Shown here: positions 1 through 8,045 of the stretch, one piece after another
How positions within the stretch are numbered: the stretch's first letter is position 1
Layout: every line of letters begins with the position of its first letter
Assembly: GCA_963831535.1 (NCBI GenBank)
Contig: CAWHQP010000006.1
Span: 124,001 to 188,000, forward strand
Reading direction: 5' to 3'
Length of the DNA stretch: 64,000 bases
From: Bog-756 sp963831535
GTDB taxonomy: Bacteria > Actinomycetota > Acidimicrobiia > Acidimicrobiales > RAAP-2
The notes under the pieces: model-generated
What the model was told of the DNA's origin: nothing
The model's input: the letters and a program-made list of their open reading frames with translations, nothing else
Database searches by the model: none
Made by a program: the position numbers and the translations under genes

Positions 1-306
1 AAGCTGGCGGACATGAAAACGCGGATCGATGCCTCCCGTCTCCTGGTGTGGCGGGCTTCTTGGATGGGTCGCAACGGCAAGGAGTTCACCTCCGGCGAGG
101 GTTCGATGTCCAAGCTGTACGCGGGTGAGACGGCGGTATATGTGACCGAGGAGGCCATCCAGATCATGGGCGGCTACGGCTACATCCGGGAGCACCCGGT
201 GGAGCGCTGGCACCGGGATTCGAAGATCTACACCATCTTTGAAGGAACGAGTGAGATTCAGAGACTGATTATCGCCCGGGCCATCTCTGGGGTCCATATC
301 AAGTAG
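1..306 (+). CDS. Acyl-CoA dehydrogenase, C-terminal part (cut by window start)
   Basis: This is the last 101 residues of an acyl-CoA dehydrogenase, the FAD enzyme that makes the alpha-beta double bond in acyl-CoA during fatty-acid or related catabolism. The visible part is the C-terminal four-helix domain. It includes the conserved GGYGY segment and the FEGTSEIQ motif, whose glutamate occupies the position of the catalytic base in many family members. The frame is open from the first base and ends at TAG 304-306. Its last codons are duplicated in degraded form at 15,868-15,963, so the 3' end may have been an integration site. Chain-length specificity cannot be judged from this fragment. Confidence 0.93.
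   Translation, partial: KLADMKTRIDASRLLVWRASWMGRNGKEFTSGEGSMSKLYAGETAVYVTEEAIQIMGGYGYIREHPVERWHRDSKIYTIFEGTSEIQRLIIARAISGVHIK
272..303 (+). repeat. Imperfect direct repeat, left copy (acyl-CoA dehydrogenase 3' end)
   Basis: The last codons of the dehydrogenase recur with a few mismatches at 15,928-15,960. The longest exact run shared is ATCGCCCGGGCCATCTC. The two copies flank a stretch of about 15.6 kb that contains broken genes and a transposase remnant. Such a pair can arise when an element integrates into a gene's 3' end and restores it, but no integrase is visible, so an att-site reading is inference. Confidence 0.45.
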
Positions 307-660
307 TTGAACTGGGCCTTTGTCCTATCCGGCCCGACAGCCACTACGTCCCCTCCACGTCGCACAAACGCTACAGAAGTGCGCGGCGAGTTACAGAAGG
401 CTCAGCGGCCAAACTCGAGGTGAGTTCAGGGTGGTTCGAAGTCGACCAGGCACCTTGCTTGGCTTCCTTGTGCCATCGCCCAGCCATGACCTTGGACCGG
501 GAAATGTCCCGCAGTCCCTGGTAGGACATTTCGGAGTCGTGCCCTACCGATGGGGCTCTTCGGAGATGACCGGGGTACGGCGCTCGCGGTTGCAAGCAGC
601 ACCTAGCACTCAAAGGGCGCGAATGGTGCCCCACCCATTCGGTTGCATTTGGAGGCAGGG
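307..660. other. Non-coding stretch with one inverted repeat
   Basis: I see no convincing gene between the dehydrogenase stop and the HAD phosphatase. Open frames here lack recognisable domains and plausible starts. The only structure noted is a perfect nine-base inverted repeat, GAAATGTCC (501-509) and GGACATTTC (524-532), with a 14-base spacer. It could be a relic of a mobile-element end or a weak hairpin. Confidence 0.5.
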
Positions 661-1305
661 TCAGCTGGGCCGAAGGATGATCGCCACCGCCTCGGGGATC
701 GAGTGAACGGTGAACTCTGGCGAGAAGTTCAAGGCACTCCACTCCCGCCCCCTGCTCATCCAGATCGTCCGCAGGCCAGCGGCCAGCCCACCAGCCACGT
801 CGGCTTCAGGCGAATCACCGACCATCCAGCCGTCGAGCGGAAGACCGCAGAGCCGGGCCGCCTCCTCGAAGATGGCCAGATCGGGCTTGTGTGCGCCGAT
901 GGCCGACGAAATGCACACCGCATCGAACTCGTCTTCGATCCCCGCAGCCTCAAACTTTGCCCACTGGGAGGGAGGCCCATTGGTGACGACACCCACCTTG
1001 AACCCTGCTGCTCGTAGAGATCTGATTGCGGCGATCACTTCAGGCTCCACTTTGTACTTCGACGGATACTCGACGTCGTAGTCGGCAAGTAGATCGTCAA
1101 TCGAGATCCTTATGCCCAAATCCCTTCGTAACTCTTCGAAGAACTGTTCACGGGGGTTGTACCCGTCGCCGTCTGCTCGCTCGATGATGGACAACGCATC
1201 CCCACTGAGTCCGTGGGCTTCAAGGAACTGCTTCGTCCACAGAGCAAAGGCCTCCTCTCGATCTAGGAGTGTGTTGTCGAGATCGAAGAGTGCCAGAGCT
1301 GTCAC
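661..1305 (-). CDS. HAD-superfamily hydrolase (phosphatase)
   Basis: A 214-residue haloacid-dehalogenase-like hydrolase, probably a small-molecule phosphatase. Motif I is FDLDNTLLD, with nucleophile Asp8 and acid/base Asp10. Motif II is VVTNG, motif III the lysine of AHKPD, and motif IV GDSPEAD. A helical cap domain lies between motifs I and II, and the length is normal for the family. The start is GTG at 1305. Six bases upstream is GATACT, a possible -10 element, so the message may be leaderless. The substrate cannot be told from sequence; homologues include phosphoglycolate phosphatase and pyrimidine nucleotidases. It stands alone on its strand. Confidence 0.9.
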   Translation of the reverse strand: MTALALFDLDNTLLDREEAFALWTKQFLEAHGLSGDALSIIERADGDGYNPREQFFEELRRDLGIRISIDDLLADYDVEYPSKYKVEPEVIAAIRSLRAAGFKVGVVTNGPPSQWAKFEAAGIEDEFDAVCISSAIGAHKPDLAIFEEAARLCGLPLDGWMVGDSPEADVAGGLAAGLRTIWMSRGREWSALNFSPEFTVHSIPEAVAIILRPS

Positions 1306-1469
1306 TCACCCAGTATCGACGACGAATCGAGACAGCACCCGACGCGGGCGGTGGACTGTCCCCGAGGCGCCGGTCGAGGTCAGTTAGCCATTGGCGACCG
1401 ACGGGACTGGGATATCGCCTACACCCGGCGATGTGGGATACCCCCTGCGGCTCGGTCCCTTCCACGGCA

Positions 1470-1703
1470 TCAACGCCGCTTGCGCCGGTCATTCCTTGAC
1501 TGTGCTCGCTTTGCCTTCCGATTGCGACGGTTGGCATCACTATGACTCGTGTGCACCACGTGACTACGAGTCGGTTGTCCTTCGTGGCCGTGGTTGGCCT
1601 GGCCCTCACCCGTTGCCAGACTGTGGCGGCGACGGTTCATCGTTGTTATACCTCCGACGACAAGGACAACGGCGAGGAGGCTGAAGATCAACACGTAGAA
1701 CAT
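1470..1703 (-). CDS. Possible small membrane protein
   Basis: A possible 77-residue protein. It has one N-terminal hydrophobic helix (about residues 2-20), followed by a very basic, His- and Arg-rich tail. This layout is typical of small single-pass membrane proteins in high-GC actinobacteria. I recognise no family and see no clear ribosome-binding site. It lies in a 640-base stretch (1306-1944) that otherwise holds nothing I can support. It could equally be a chance frame. Confidence 0.3.
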   Translation of the reverse strand: MFYVLIFSLLAVVLVVGGITTMNRRRHSLATGEGQANHGHEGQPTRSHVVHTSHSDANRRNRKAKRAQSRNDRRKRR

Positions 1704-1944
1704 ACGCCATTAGACCATGGACCCCGTCACGGGGGTCGAGCGATGTCCCGACCGATGCCCGTCCCACCATCCCGGCGATGGGGGACGGTATCTGCGCAGT
1801 CAACGGACGACTCCAGCCTGGGATAACGCCAAAGATCAATCGGAAGAGAGCACCTCGACCCAAGACTGCCCGAAAGGTGCGCCGACCGCCACACCTGAAC
1901 TGCCTAACAGCGCCATCTAGGCCGACAGCGTTCGGGAAGGCCCG

Positions 1945-2784
1945 TTAGTGGCAGTGATTCGGAGGGGGTACTGAACCTGCGAGTGCGGTTCCCAGATCGT
2001 CTGAGTACCCCGCTTGGACCCGTGGCCACTGTGAGGTGGGACGACCTCCGGGCCACCTCCCAAGGGGCGGCCATTCCGGAGCCCCACCCAGGGTCCGGGT
2101 CGCGTGCCCGCGCAGCGGCCAGCCACCCGGTGAGTCCTCCCATTCCTCCTGCCTGCCAAACACGGTGAGGTCCATCAGAGCGTAGCTGTAGTCCAGAACC
2201 TCAGCGCCACGGCGCCGGGTCCAATACGTCTCGAAGACTCGGTCACCATCCCGCAGGTAGCACACCAGGTGGAACAGACCGTGTTCGCGGCCGACGAGGA
2301 GTGAGTTCAACGAAGGTTGGGCCGAGTACCACGGTATGTCCCAGCCCATAAAGGCTCGGTATCTGAGGCTCTCGTCGTATGACGTCTGCGCATCGCCAAA
2401 GCCGTAAGTGGTGTTTCGCCCCTGGCATAGCACCGCGAAGGTGATATCGCGAGAGTGCAGGTAGGCAAGCTCCCCGACGTGACTGATCAGCCACGTGCAG
2501 CCTTCGCATTGCTCGACCGCAGGTCGGCCTGGCCACCACATGAAGTACTACGCAATGAGCTGACGCCGGCCTTCGAACGCGTCGAGCAACGTCACGGGGC
2601 CGTGCGGTCCGAGCAGCTGGTTGTCTGCGGCGACCGCAACCATCGGAAGCCGGCGTCGGGCGGCGGCGATCGCGTCCCCTTCACGGGTGTGTGCCTTCTC
2701 CCTCTCCCGCAGCACCTCCAGTCGCTCGTCGAACATCTGGCGGTCGACCACCCCTGGTAGAGGTCTGCTCTCATCCTGGGACAT
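1945..2784 (-). pseudogene. DUF899 (thioredoxin-like) gene broken by an in-frame stop
   Basis: The N-terminal piece starts at ATG 2784, preceded by a strong AGGGGGG ribosome-binding site. It encodes the DUF899 opening helix and the ARRRLPMV and LLDAFEGRRQLI segments. A TAG at 2548-2550 then interrupts the frame, and the same frame continues without a shift into the rest of the domain, ending with the family-typical LMDLTVFGRQEEWEDSP. Proteins of this family have a thioredoxin-like fold and unknown function. Residues after that motif do not look conserved, so the 3' end may also be shifted. A single base change of CAG to TAG would explain the stop. It is probably inactive, unless the stop is read through or is a sequencing error. 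Confidence 0.78.
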
Positions 2785-2971
2785 CGTCACCCCCCTGATC
2801 ACCCCGTCGAGGTTATTCGGCCGCCTCTGGCATGGTACCGATGATTCGCGATGTCCCAGGATGAGTCTCGCCATGGAGTGGATGATCAATTGAACGTGAC
2901 CGGCGAACTTGGTCAGGCTCCGCCACTGCTGGAAACTGCCGTGCACAGGACGCCGATGGTTGACTGCCCCT

Positions 2972-3550
2972 TCAACCCAGTGATGTCGCCGCTGCTCGCA
3001 GGTCATTCAGGGCAGACAGGGTGTAGTGGGCAAGGTCGTGATCGGCCTGATGGTCGGCGTCGCACCACTCGGCGAAGCCCTGCTTGAACGCGATGACTCC
3101 CATCTCGCTAGCGAGATGTGCAGTCGAGTCCGGGACACCGCGCTCAACAAGAGCAGCGGTCATCGCTTCGGCCAGGCCTACTCTTTTGAGCGCATCTCGC
3201 TCCTGGAGCTCCGTGTTGGCGGCCACCGCCGCTTTCATGCGTGGACCAAGATCTCGGTTCATCGGACCCATCGCGCTCGAGACGCACCCAAGGCCGCTGG
3301 CCACTGCCTCGAGTGGGCTCGCTCCCGCCGGAGCCTCGGCGATTCCCCTGGCAAGCAGCTCGCTGAGCGCCTCTTGGCCAGCCACCAGGATCTCGCGCTT
3401 GTCAGGGAAGTAACGAAAGAAGGTGCTCTTGGTCACACCTGCCCGAGCGGCGATCTCCGTCACCGTCGTGGCGTCGTACCCCTGCTCGGTGAAGAGGTCG
3501 ACGGCGGCGAAGACGAGTCGCTCCCGCGCACCTGGTTCCCACCTAGCCAT
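2972..3550 (-). CDS. TetR-family transcriptional repressor
   Basis: A 192-residue TetR regulator. The N-terminal helix-turn-helix spans about residues 10-55 (DLFTEQGYDATTVTEIAARA, then GVTKSTFFRYFPDKREIL). A variable ligand-binding helical domain follows. I chose ATG 3550 because the DNA-binding domain begins directly after it; a longer reading from 3619 would translate the operator region. It is divergent from an SDR gene starting at 3635, and the 84-base gap carries two near-identical palindromes. It very likely represses both itself and the SDR gene. The ligand is unknown. Confidence 0.92.
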   Translation of the reverse strand: MARWEPGARERLVFAAVDLFTEQGYDATTVTEIAARAGVTKSTFFRYFPDKREILVAGQEALSELLARGIAEAPAGASPLEAVASGLGCVSSAMGPMNRDLGPRMKAAVAANTELQERDALKRVGLAEAMTAALVERGVPDSTAHLASEMGVIAFKQGFAEWCDADHQADHDLAHYTLSALNDLRAAATSLG

Positions 3551-3564
3551 GGATTCATTGTAGC

Positions 3565-3617
3565 GATGGGACAGGAGTCCCATCATTTTGGTACAGTGAT
3601 GAGACAAGAGTCCCATC
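3565..3617. promoter_or_regulatory. Two palindromic operators for the divergent TetR regulator
   Basis: Site 1 (3565-3584) is GATGGGAC-AGGA-GTCCCATC, a perfect eight-base inverted repeat. Site 2 (3598-3617) is GATGAGAC-AAGA-GTCCCATC, the same repeat with one mismatch. Their starts are 33 bases apart, about three helical turns, so two dimers would bind the same face of the DNA. Placement between the divergent TetR and SDR starts is classic autoregulation. Confidence 0.85.
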
Positions 3618-3634
3618 ATGCAAAGGAAGAATCC

Positions 3635-4516
3635 ATGAATGTCTTCATCACGGGTGGCACGGGCCTGATCGGATCAGCCGTCGTCGCCGAACTGCTCGGC
3701 CATGGCCACAGCGTCCTCGGGCTCGCTCGCTCCGACAGCTCCGCAGAGGCGCTCACGGCGACCGGCGCCGTCCCCCATCGGGGCGATCTTGGAGATCTGG
3801 AGGCACTTCGCACCGGTGCTGCACAAGCCGACGGTGTCATCCACCTCGCCTTCGGAGCGGACTTCTCTAGTGCTGACGCACTGGCCAAGGTGGTTGCTCA
3901 GGAGAACGCCGCCTTGGCCACCATGGGGGAGGCTCTGGTCGGCAGTGATCGTCCCTTCGTCACGTGCTCTGGAACGCCACCCGTAGCGGGTCGGATCTCC
4001 ACGGAGGAAGACCCGCTCCCCCTCGGTGGCCCAGTGGGTGGTCGAGGTCGATCCGTCAACGAGGTCCTCACGTTGGCGGCACGCGGCGTGCGCTCCAGCG
4101 CGGTACGTCTACCACGGACGGTCCACAAGCACGGTACAGGAGGCTTCGCTGGCATGTTGACACAGATCGCTCGTCAAACGGGCGTCTCGGGCTACGCCGG
4201 CGACGGCACTCAGCGCTGGCCCGCGGTGCACGCCCTCGACGCAGCCGTGCTCTTTCGCCTGGCGCTCGAACAAGCTCCGGCTGGCACCTCGTGGCACGCC
4301 GTGGGTGACGAGGGGGATGCAGTCCTCGACATCGCCACCGTCATTGGTCGACGCCTTGAGCTTCCGGTCGAGTCCGTGCCACAGGAGACCTACGGTCCGC
4401 TCGGGCCGATCTTCGCCACTGACCAGCCCTCTTCGAGTGCCTACACACGAGAGACGCTGGGTTGGCAGCCGTCGCACCCAAGTCTGCTCGAGGACCTTGA
4501 GAATCTCCGGCCCTGA
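3635..4516 (+). CDS. NAD(P)-dependent SDR/epimerase-type oxidoreductase
   Basis: A 293-residue extended SDR or NmrA-like protein. It opens with the Rossmann motif FITGGTGLIGSAVV, and further conserved segments include VIHLAFGADF and the C-terminal substrate region ending in LGWQPSHPSLLEDL. The start at ATG 3635 follows an AAGGAAGA ribosome-binding site; an in-frame extension upstream would run through the operators and the TetR gene. The gene is under the two TetR operators at 3565-3617, so it is probably induced by the regulator's ligand, which may also be its substrate. The canonical YxxxK pair is not obvious, so the chemistry is uncertain. Confidence 0.88.
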   Translation: MNVFITGGTGLIGSAVVAELLGHGHSVLGLARSDSSAEALTATGAVPHRGDLGDLEALRTGAAQADGVIHLAFGADFSSADALAKVVAQENAALATMGEALVGSDRPFVTCSGTPPVAGRISTEEDPLPLGGPVGGRGRSVNEVLTLAARGVRSSAVRLPRTVHKHGTGGFAGMLTQIARQTGVSGYAGDGTQRWPAVHALDAAVLFRLALEQAPAGTSWHAVGDEGDAVLDIATVIGRRLELPVESVPQETYGPLGPIFATDQPSSSAYTRETLGWQPSHPSLLEDLENLRP

Positions 4517-4783
4517 CACCACGAAAGCGGCGCTCTGAATCGCCCCGGAGAGCTGAGTCCAATGATCCAGGCGCATCATCACCAAGGCCGATATCCGGCA
4601 GCGTTTGGAGACAGTCCAGCCTCGGTCAACCAGAAATGGGGGCAGCCACGAGTATCCGAGCAGAAAGAAGCCGATGCTCAGGGCGTACCATCTCAGATGG
4701 TCATCCCGTATGCCCCTACTGGTGATCGACCGCAAAATGACACTCGTACTTGCCGTCCCGGCGGAGAATCGAGGAACCAGCAG

Positions 4784-5548
4784 GTGATCATTCGACGAGC
4801 GATGGCAGTGGTTGGCCTGGCGTGTACCACCATTTTTGGAACGTATTCAGCCGCATCTGCGGCGACCGTGGTTCAACCGTCGGAATCCCAAGGGGTCATG
4901 TTTAACCGACCTGTACCCTCCGCCATCAGTCAGATCCCCCTCGTCAACCAGCACGGTCAGCCTGTCAATCTGACTTCTTGGAAGGGGAAGACGGTTGTCT
5001 TGGTCCCGTTCCTCACCCTCTGCACTGACATCTGTCCTTTGACTACGGGGGACTTCTCCGTCGTCCAAAGGTCACTGAATGCTGACAAGGCGTCGGCGAC
5101 GGTTCAGCTGGTGGAACTCTCGGTTGACCCCGGTCGTGACTCTCCCGCCCGCCTCGCCGCCTACGCCAAGTTGACCGGGGCAAGCTGGCAGCTTGTCACC
5201 GAGACCCCGACAAACCTGGCCACTATTGCCAAGTTCTTCGGGTTTGAGTACCAGACCGTTCCCGAGGGCAATCCTCCTGCTACCGATTGGTGGACGGGGA
5301 AGACGCTGACCTACGCCGTCAACCACTCCAATGGATACGTCATTATCAACTCCAAGGGTGTCGAGAGGTTCGCCACGGATGCCGCCCCCAACTACAAGGG
5401 GCCGCTCGATCCCACGATCGAGAAGTTCCTGTCTCCGATCGGCCACCAAAACGAGGACCATCCGGCCACTCACAACTACACCCCGAAGACGATCCTCCAA
5501 GCCTTGGCCTGGACCATGCAGCGCCCTCTGGCTGGTCCGAAGTACTGA
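4784..5548 (+). CDS. SCO1/SenC-family thioredoxin-like copper protein, exported
   Basis: A 254-residue protein with an N-terminal signal peptide (basic start, hydrophobic core, SAASA-ATV cleavage site). It is followed by an SCO1/SenC domain. The copper and redox ligands are intact: CxxxCP at Cys80 and Cys84 (TLCTDICP), and a C-terminal His181 (YAVNHSNGYVII). SCO proteins deliver copper to cytochrome c oxidase or act as envelope thiol oxidoreductases. I chose GTG 4784 because GAGGAACC precedes it and the signal peptide starts there; a longer reading from 4562 has no such signal. No oxidase genes are nearby. Base composition is lower in GC than later regions. Confidence 0.85.
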   Translation: MIIRRAMAVVGLACTTIFGTYSAASAATVVQPSESQGVMFNRPVPSAISQIPLVNQHGQPVNLTSWKGKTVVLVPFLTLCTDICPLTTGDFSVVQRSLNADKASATVQLVELSVDPGRDSPARLAAYAKLTGASWQLVTETPTNLATIAKFFGFEYQTVPEGNPPATDWWTGKTLTYAVNHSNGYVIINSKGVERFATDAAPNYKGPLDPTIEKFLSPIGHQNEDHPATHNYTPKTILQALAWTMQRPLAGPKY

Positions 5549-5742
5549 GGGTACTAAACCGCGAAAATGGCGTTGATCACACCTGATTGTCCCCGTCGAT
5601 AACGCGCCCACAGTAGGAGTTGAGGGACACCCTTGGCCTCCTGTTGATAACGGCGCAGGAAGCAACGGTCTGACTGGGGATTGGGTCGATCCGTAAGCTG
5701 ATACGAGTCACTATCCGTCGACAGTGTCTGTGAGGATGGCAA

Positions 5743-7500
5743 ATGGCGAGCGTTGCGCCCAAGGTTGCGGGCATAGATTCAGGTCAGCGACAACTGAATG
5801 GACCCCAGGCCACCGGTCGGGTCTACCTCAACCTCTCCCAACCGAGTCATCAACTCGTGAGCGAAACAGATGTGGCTGTGCCGATGCGTGATGGGGTAAT
5901 CCTGATGGTCGATGTCCATCGCCCGCGCGGTGCCGGCGGCCACCCCGTGCTCATCGCGGCATCTCCCTATCCGCGTCAGATCCAGGACCTCGGGGCCCCG
6001 ATGGGCTTTATTGAAGCTGGGGCGACGGACTTCTTTGTGCCCCGGGGGTATGTCCACATCATTGCCAACCTCCGAGGCACAGGTGGCTCGGGTGGAACCT
6101 TTGGGTTCCATGACGCCCAGGAGCGCCGCGATCTGCACGACCTCGTCGAGTGGGCGGCAGCCCAACCGTGGTCGAACGGCAGAGTCGGGATGATCGGTAT
6201 CAGCTACTTCGCCATGACCCAACTTGAAGCGGCGAGCGAGCATCCACCCCATCTTGAGGCAATCTTCCCGATCGCCACGTCCTCGGACCTCTATGAGGGG
6301 GTGTATCACCACGGTCTGTTCAATTCGACATTCATCACGCCCTTTCTCTCGATGGTCGGGATGACCTCGGAGCACGACACCTTTTGGCGAGGAAAGGTCG
6401 TCAAGGCAGCGCGACGAGTGCTCAATAGGCCTCGACTGCACAAGAAGTTCGCCACGATGAACGGCGAATCCTCGATTGGGATCATGAAGGCCGCTCTCCG
6501 TCTCCATCATGATCCCCACCCGTGGGATGACTTGTGGCGATCTGTGGCTGTCGAACACCAGGTCCGGGACGAGTGGTGGGACGAGCGGAATGTGCTGCCG
6601 CTTTTGAAAGATGTGACAATTCCGGTCTACCTAGGCTGTGACTGGGAGAACGTGCCCCTCCACCTCCCCGGAACCTTCGAGGCCCTAGAGGCCCTCGACC
6701 ACAACGACCGTGTCCGAGTGGCCATGCTCGGGCAGTTCGGGCTGACCTGGCCCTGGGAGAGCTTGCATGTTGAAGCATTGGCCTGGTTCGACCAGTGGCT
6801 GAAGGACAGGGACACGGGTATCCTTGCAGGGCCGCCGATCCGCTACTGGCTGCCCGTCGCCGACGAGTGGCGCGCTTCAGAACGTTGGCCCCCGCCGGGG
6901 TACCCACTTCGTGAGCTAGTCCTTTCCAGTGACGGCTCCCTGAGTGAAGGCGGTCCGGCAACCGGAAGCCGGGAGTACCTCACTCTGGGAGTCGGCCTCA
7001 ACCGGACGCGGGTCAGCCCGACCGACCCACCGGCGTCTCTGACCTGGACAACGGCTCCCCTCGAGCAGGCCTGGGACGTCGTTGGCAACATGGAGGTCTT
7101 GCTCGATGCTCAAAGCACGGCCATCGACACTGCCTGGATCCTGAGTCTGCAAGACATTGCCCCCGACGGATCCATCGTGAATATCACCGAGGGATTCCTG
7201 CGAGCTTCACTTCGTGAGATTGACGAAGAGGCGAGCCGCCCAGGGGCGCCGGTCCTTCCATGCCGGCGAACTGAGGTCATCCCCGCAGGTGGGACGGTGC
7301 ACTACAGGATCCCGCTCGTACCTAATGCCCGTCGTATCGAGCCCGGGCACCGACTCAGGCTCGCCCTCACCAGTGACGATCAGCGTAAGGAAGCACCAGC
7401 CATGATGGGGTTCCGACATGGAACCGTCGGCACCAATGCGATAAACACGGTCCAGGCATCGTCCCGGTTGCTACTCCCCGTATCCGAAGGCAGTCGTTGA
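5743..7500 (+). CDS. CocE/NonD-family hydrolase (X-Pro dipeptidyl-peptidase-like)
   Basis: A 585-residue serine hydrolase of the S15/CocE family, which includes cocaine esterase, glutaryl-7-ACA acylase and X-Pro dipeptidyl peptidases. The alpha/beta-hydrolase core starts at about residue 42 (VPMRDGVILMVDV). It includes the oxyanion region NLRGTGGSGG and the nucleophile elbow GISYF (Ser154). A helical cap follows. The C-terminal third is a jelly-roll beta domain (from about residue 420). GAGG precedes ATG 5743. No signal peptide is seen, so it is probably cytoplasmic. The substrate is likely an ester or amide but cannot be named. It stands alone. Confidence 0.9.
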   Translation: MASVAPKVAGIDSGQRQLNGPQATGRVYLNLSQPSHQLVSETDVAVPMRDGVILMVDVHRPRGAGGHPVLIAASPYPRQIQDLGAPMGFIEAGATDFFVPRGYVHIIANLRGTGGSGGTFGFHDAQERRDLHDLVEWAAAQPWSNGRVGMIGISYFAMTQLEAASEHPPHLEAIFPIATSSDLYEGVYHHGLFNSTFITPFLSMVGMTSEHDTFWRGKVVKAARRVLNRPRLHKKFATMNGESSIGIMKAALRLHHDPHPWDDLWRSVAVEHQVRDEWWDERNVLPLLKDVTIPVYLGCDWENVPLHLPGTFEALEALDHNDRVRVAMLGQFGLTWPWESLHVEALAWFDQWLKDRDTGILAGPPIRYWLPVADEWRASERWPPPGYPLRELVLSSDGSLSEGGPATGSREYLTLGVGLNRTRVSPTDPPASLTWTTAPLEQAWDVVGNMEVLLDAQSTAIDTAWILSLQDIAPDGSIVNITEGFLRASLREIDEEASRPGAPVLPCRRTEVIPAGGTVHYRIPLVPNARRIEPGHRLRLALTSDDQRKEAPAMMGFRHGTVGTNAINTVQASSRLLLPVSEGSR

Positions 7501-7594
7501 CATTGCGGCCGGAAACACCTGTGTGTGGAAGAGGGGGGCCCAGAGGTCACATTTTCGCTGACACGGACAACGACGGCGGCCGCCACCAAGGCCT

Positions 7595-8034
7595 TCACCC
7601 GGCCTGGCGAGCTGACACCATTCGCCAACCGACAAAACCCGCCCGACGTCCGGCCACGAACCCCCAGTAGCCGAGCGATGCCGTACCGAGCAACAACATG
7701 ACCCGAATGCCGCCGGTAAGAGAGACGCCAAGGGCATACAACACCGAGACAACGGCGAGGGGCAGCACGCAGAGCACTAGAAACGGCGCTTGTAGCCCAC
7801 CCCACTCATTACGGGTCAAGATCGGTCCGATCTTGACGTGCTGTGCATCGCCAGAACAGGTCCGACGATGACACCGACAACGTCAACCAGCCTGAGGTTT
7901 GACCATCCGTCGTAGATGATGAGCACGCTCATGATCGTGATTGTGGCTTAGACGATCCGAACCACGATGACCGGATGCGCCAACCTATCGAGCGCAGGCC
8001 TTACTGCATTGATGCTGCCAGCTTGGCTGCCGAT
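7595..8034 (-). pseudogene. Decayed multi-pass membrane protein downstream of the sulfatase
   Basis: Reading from just after the sulfatase stop, the minus strand encodes pieces of one hydrophobic protein in different frames. One piece runs to RLAHPVIVVRIV and meets an in-frame TAA. The same frame resumes with SVLIIYDGWSNLRLVDVVG and VIVGPVLAM. A shifted frame then gives KIGPILTRNEW and two strong hydrophobic helices, ending near 7595 (VMLLLGTASLGYWGFVAGRR). At least one nonsense change and one frameshift or small deletion separate them. The family is not one I can name. It sits where an operon partner of the sulfatase would be. Only the last 74 residues are an open frame with their own ATG. 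Confidence 0.6.
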
Positions 8035-8045
8035 CAATCCTCAAC

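Noticed and set aside
501..532. Inverted repeat as a Rho-independent terminator for the acyl-CoA dehydrogenase
   Set aside because: It lies about 200 bases past the stop, has a 14-base loop and no U-run, so I list it only as a repeat.
5549..5742. Possible transposase or other gene fragment on the minus strand between the SCO1-like and CocE-like genes
   Set aside because: The translated piece has protein-like stretches, but I could not match it to any family and there is no start.
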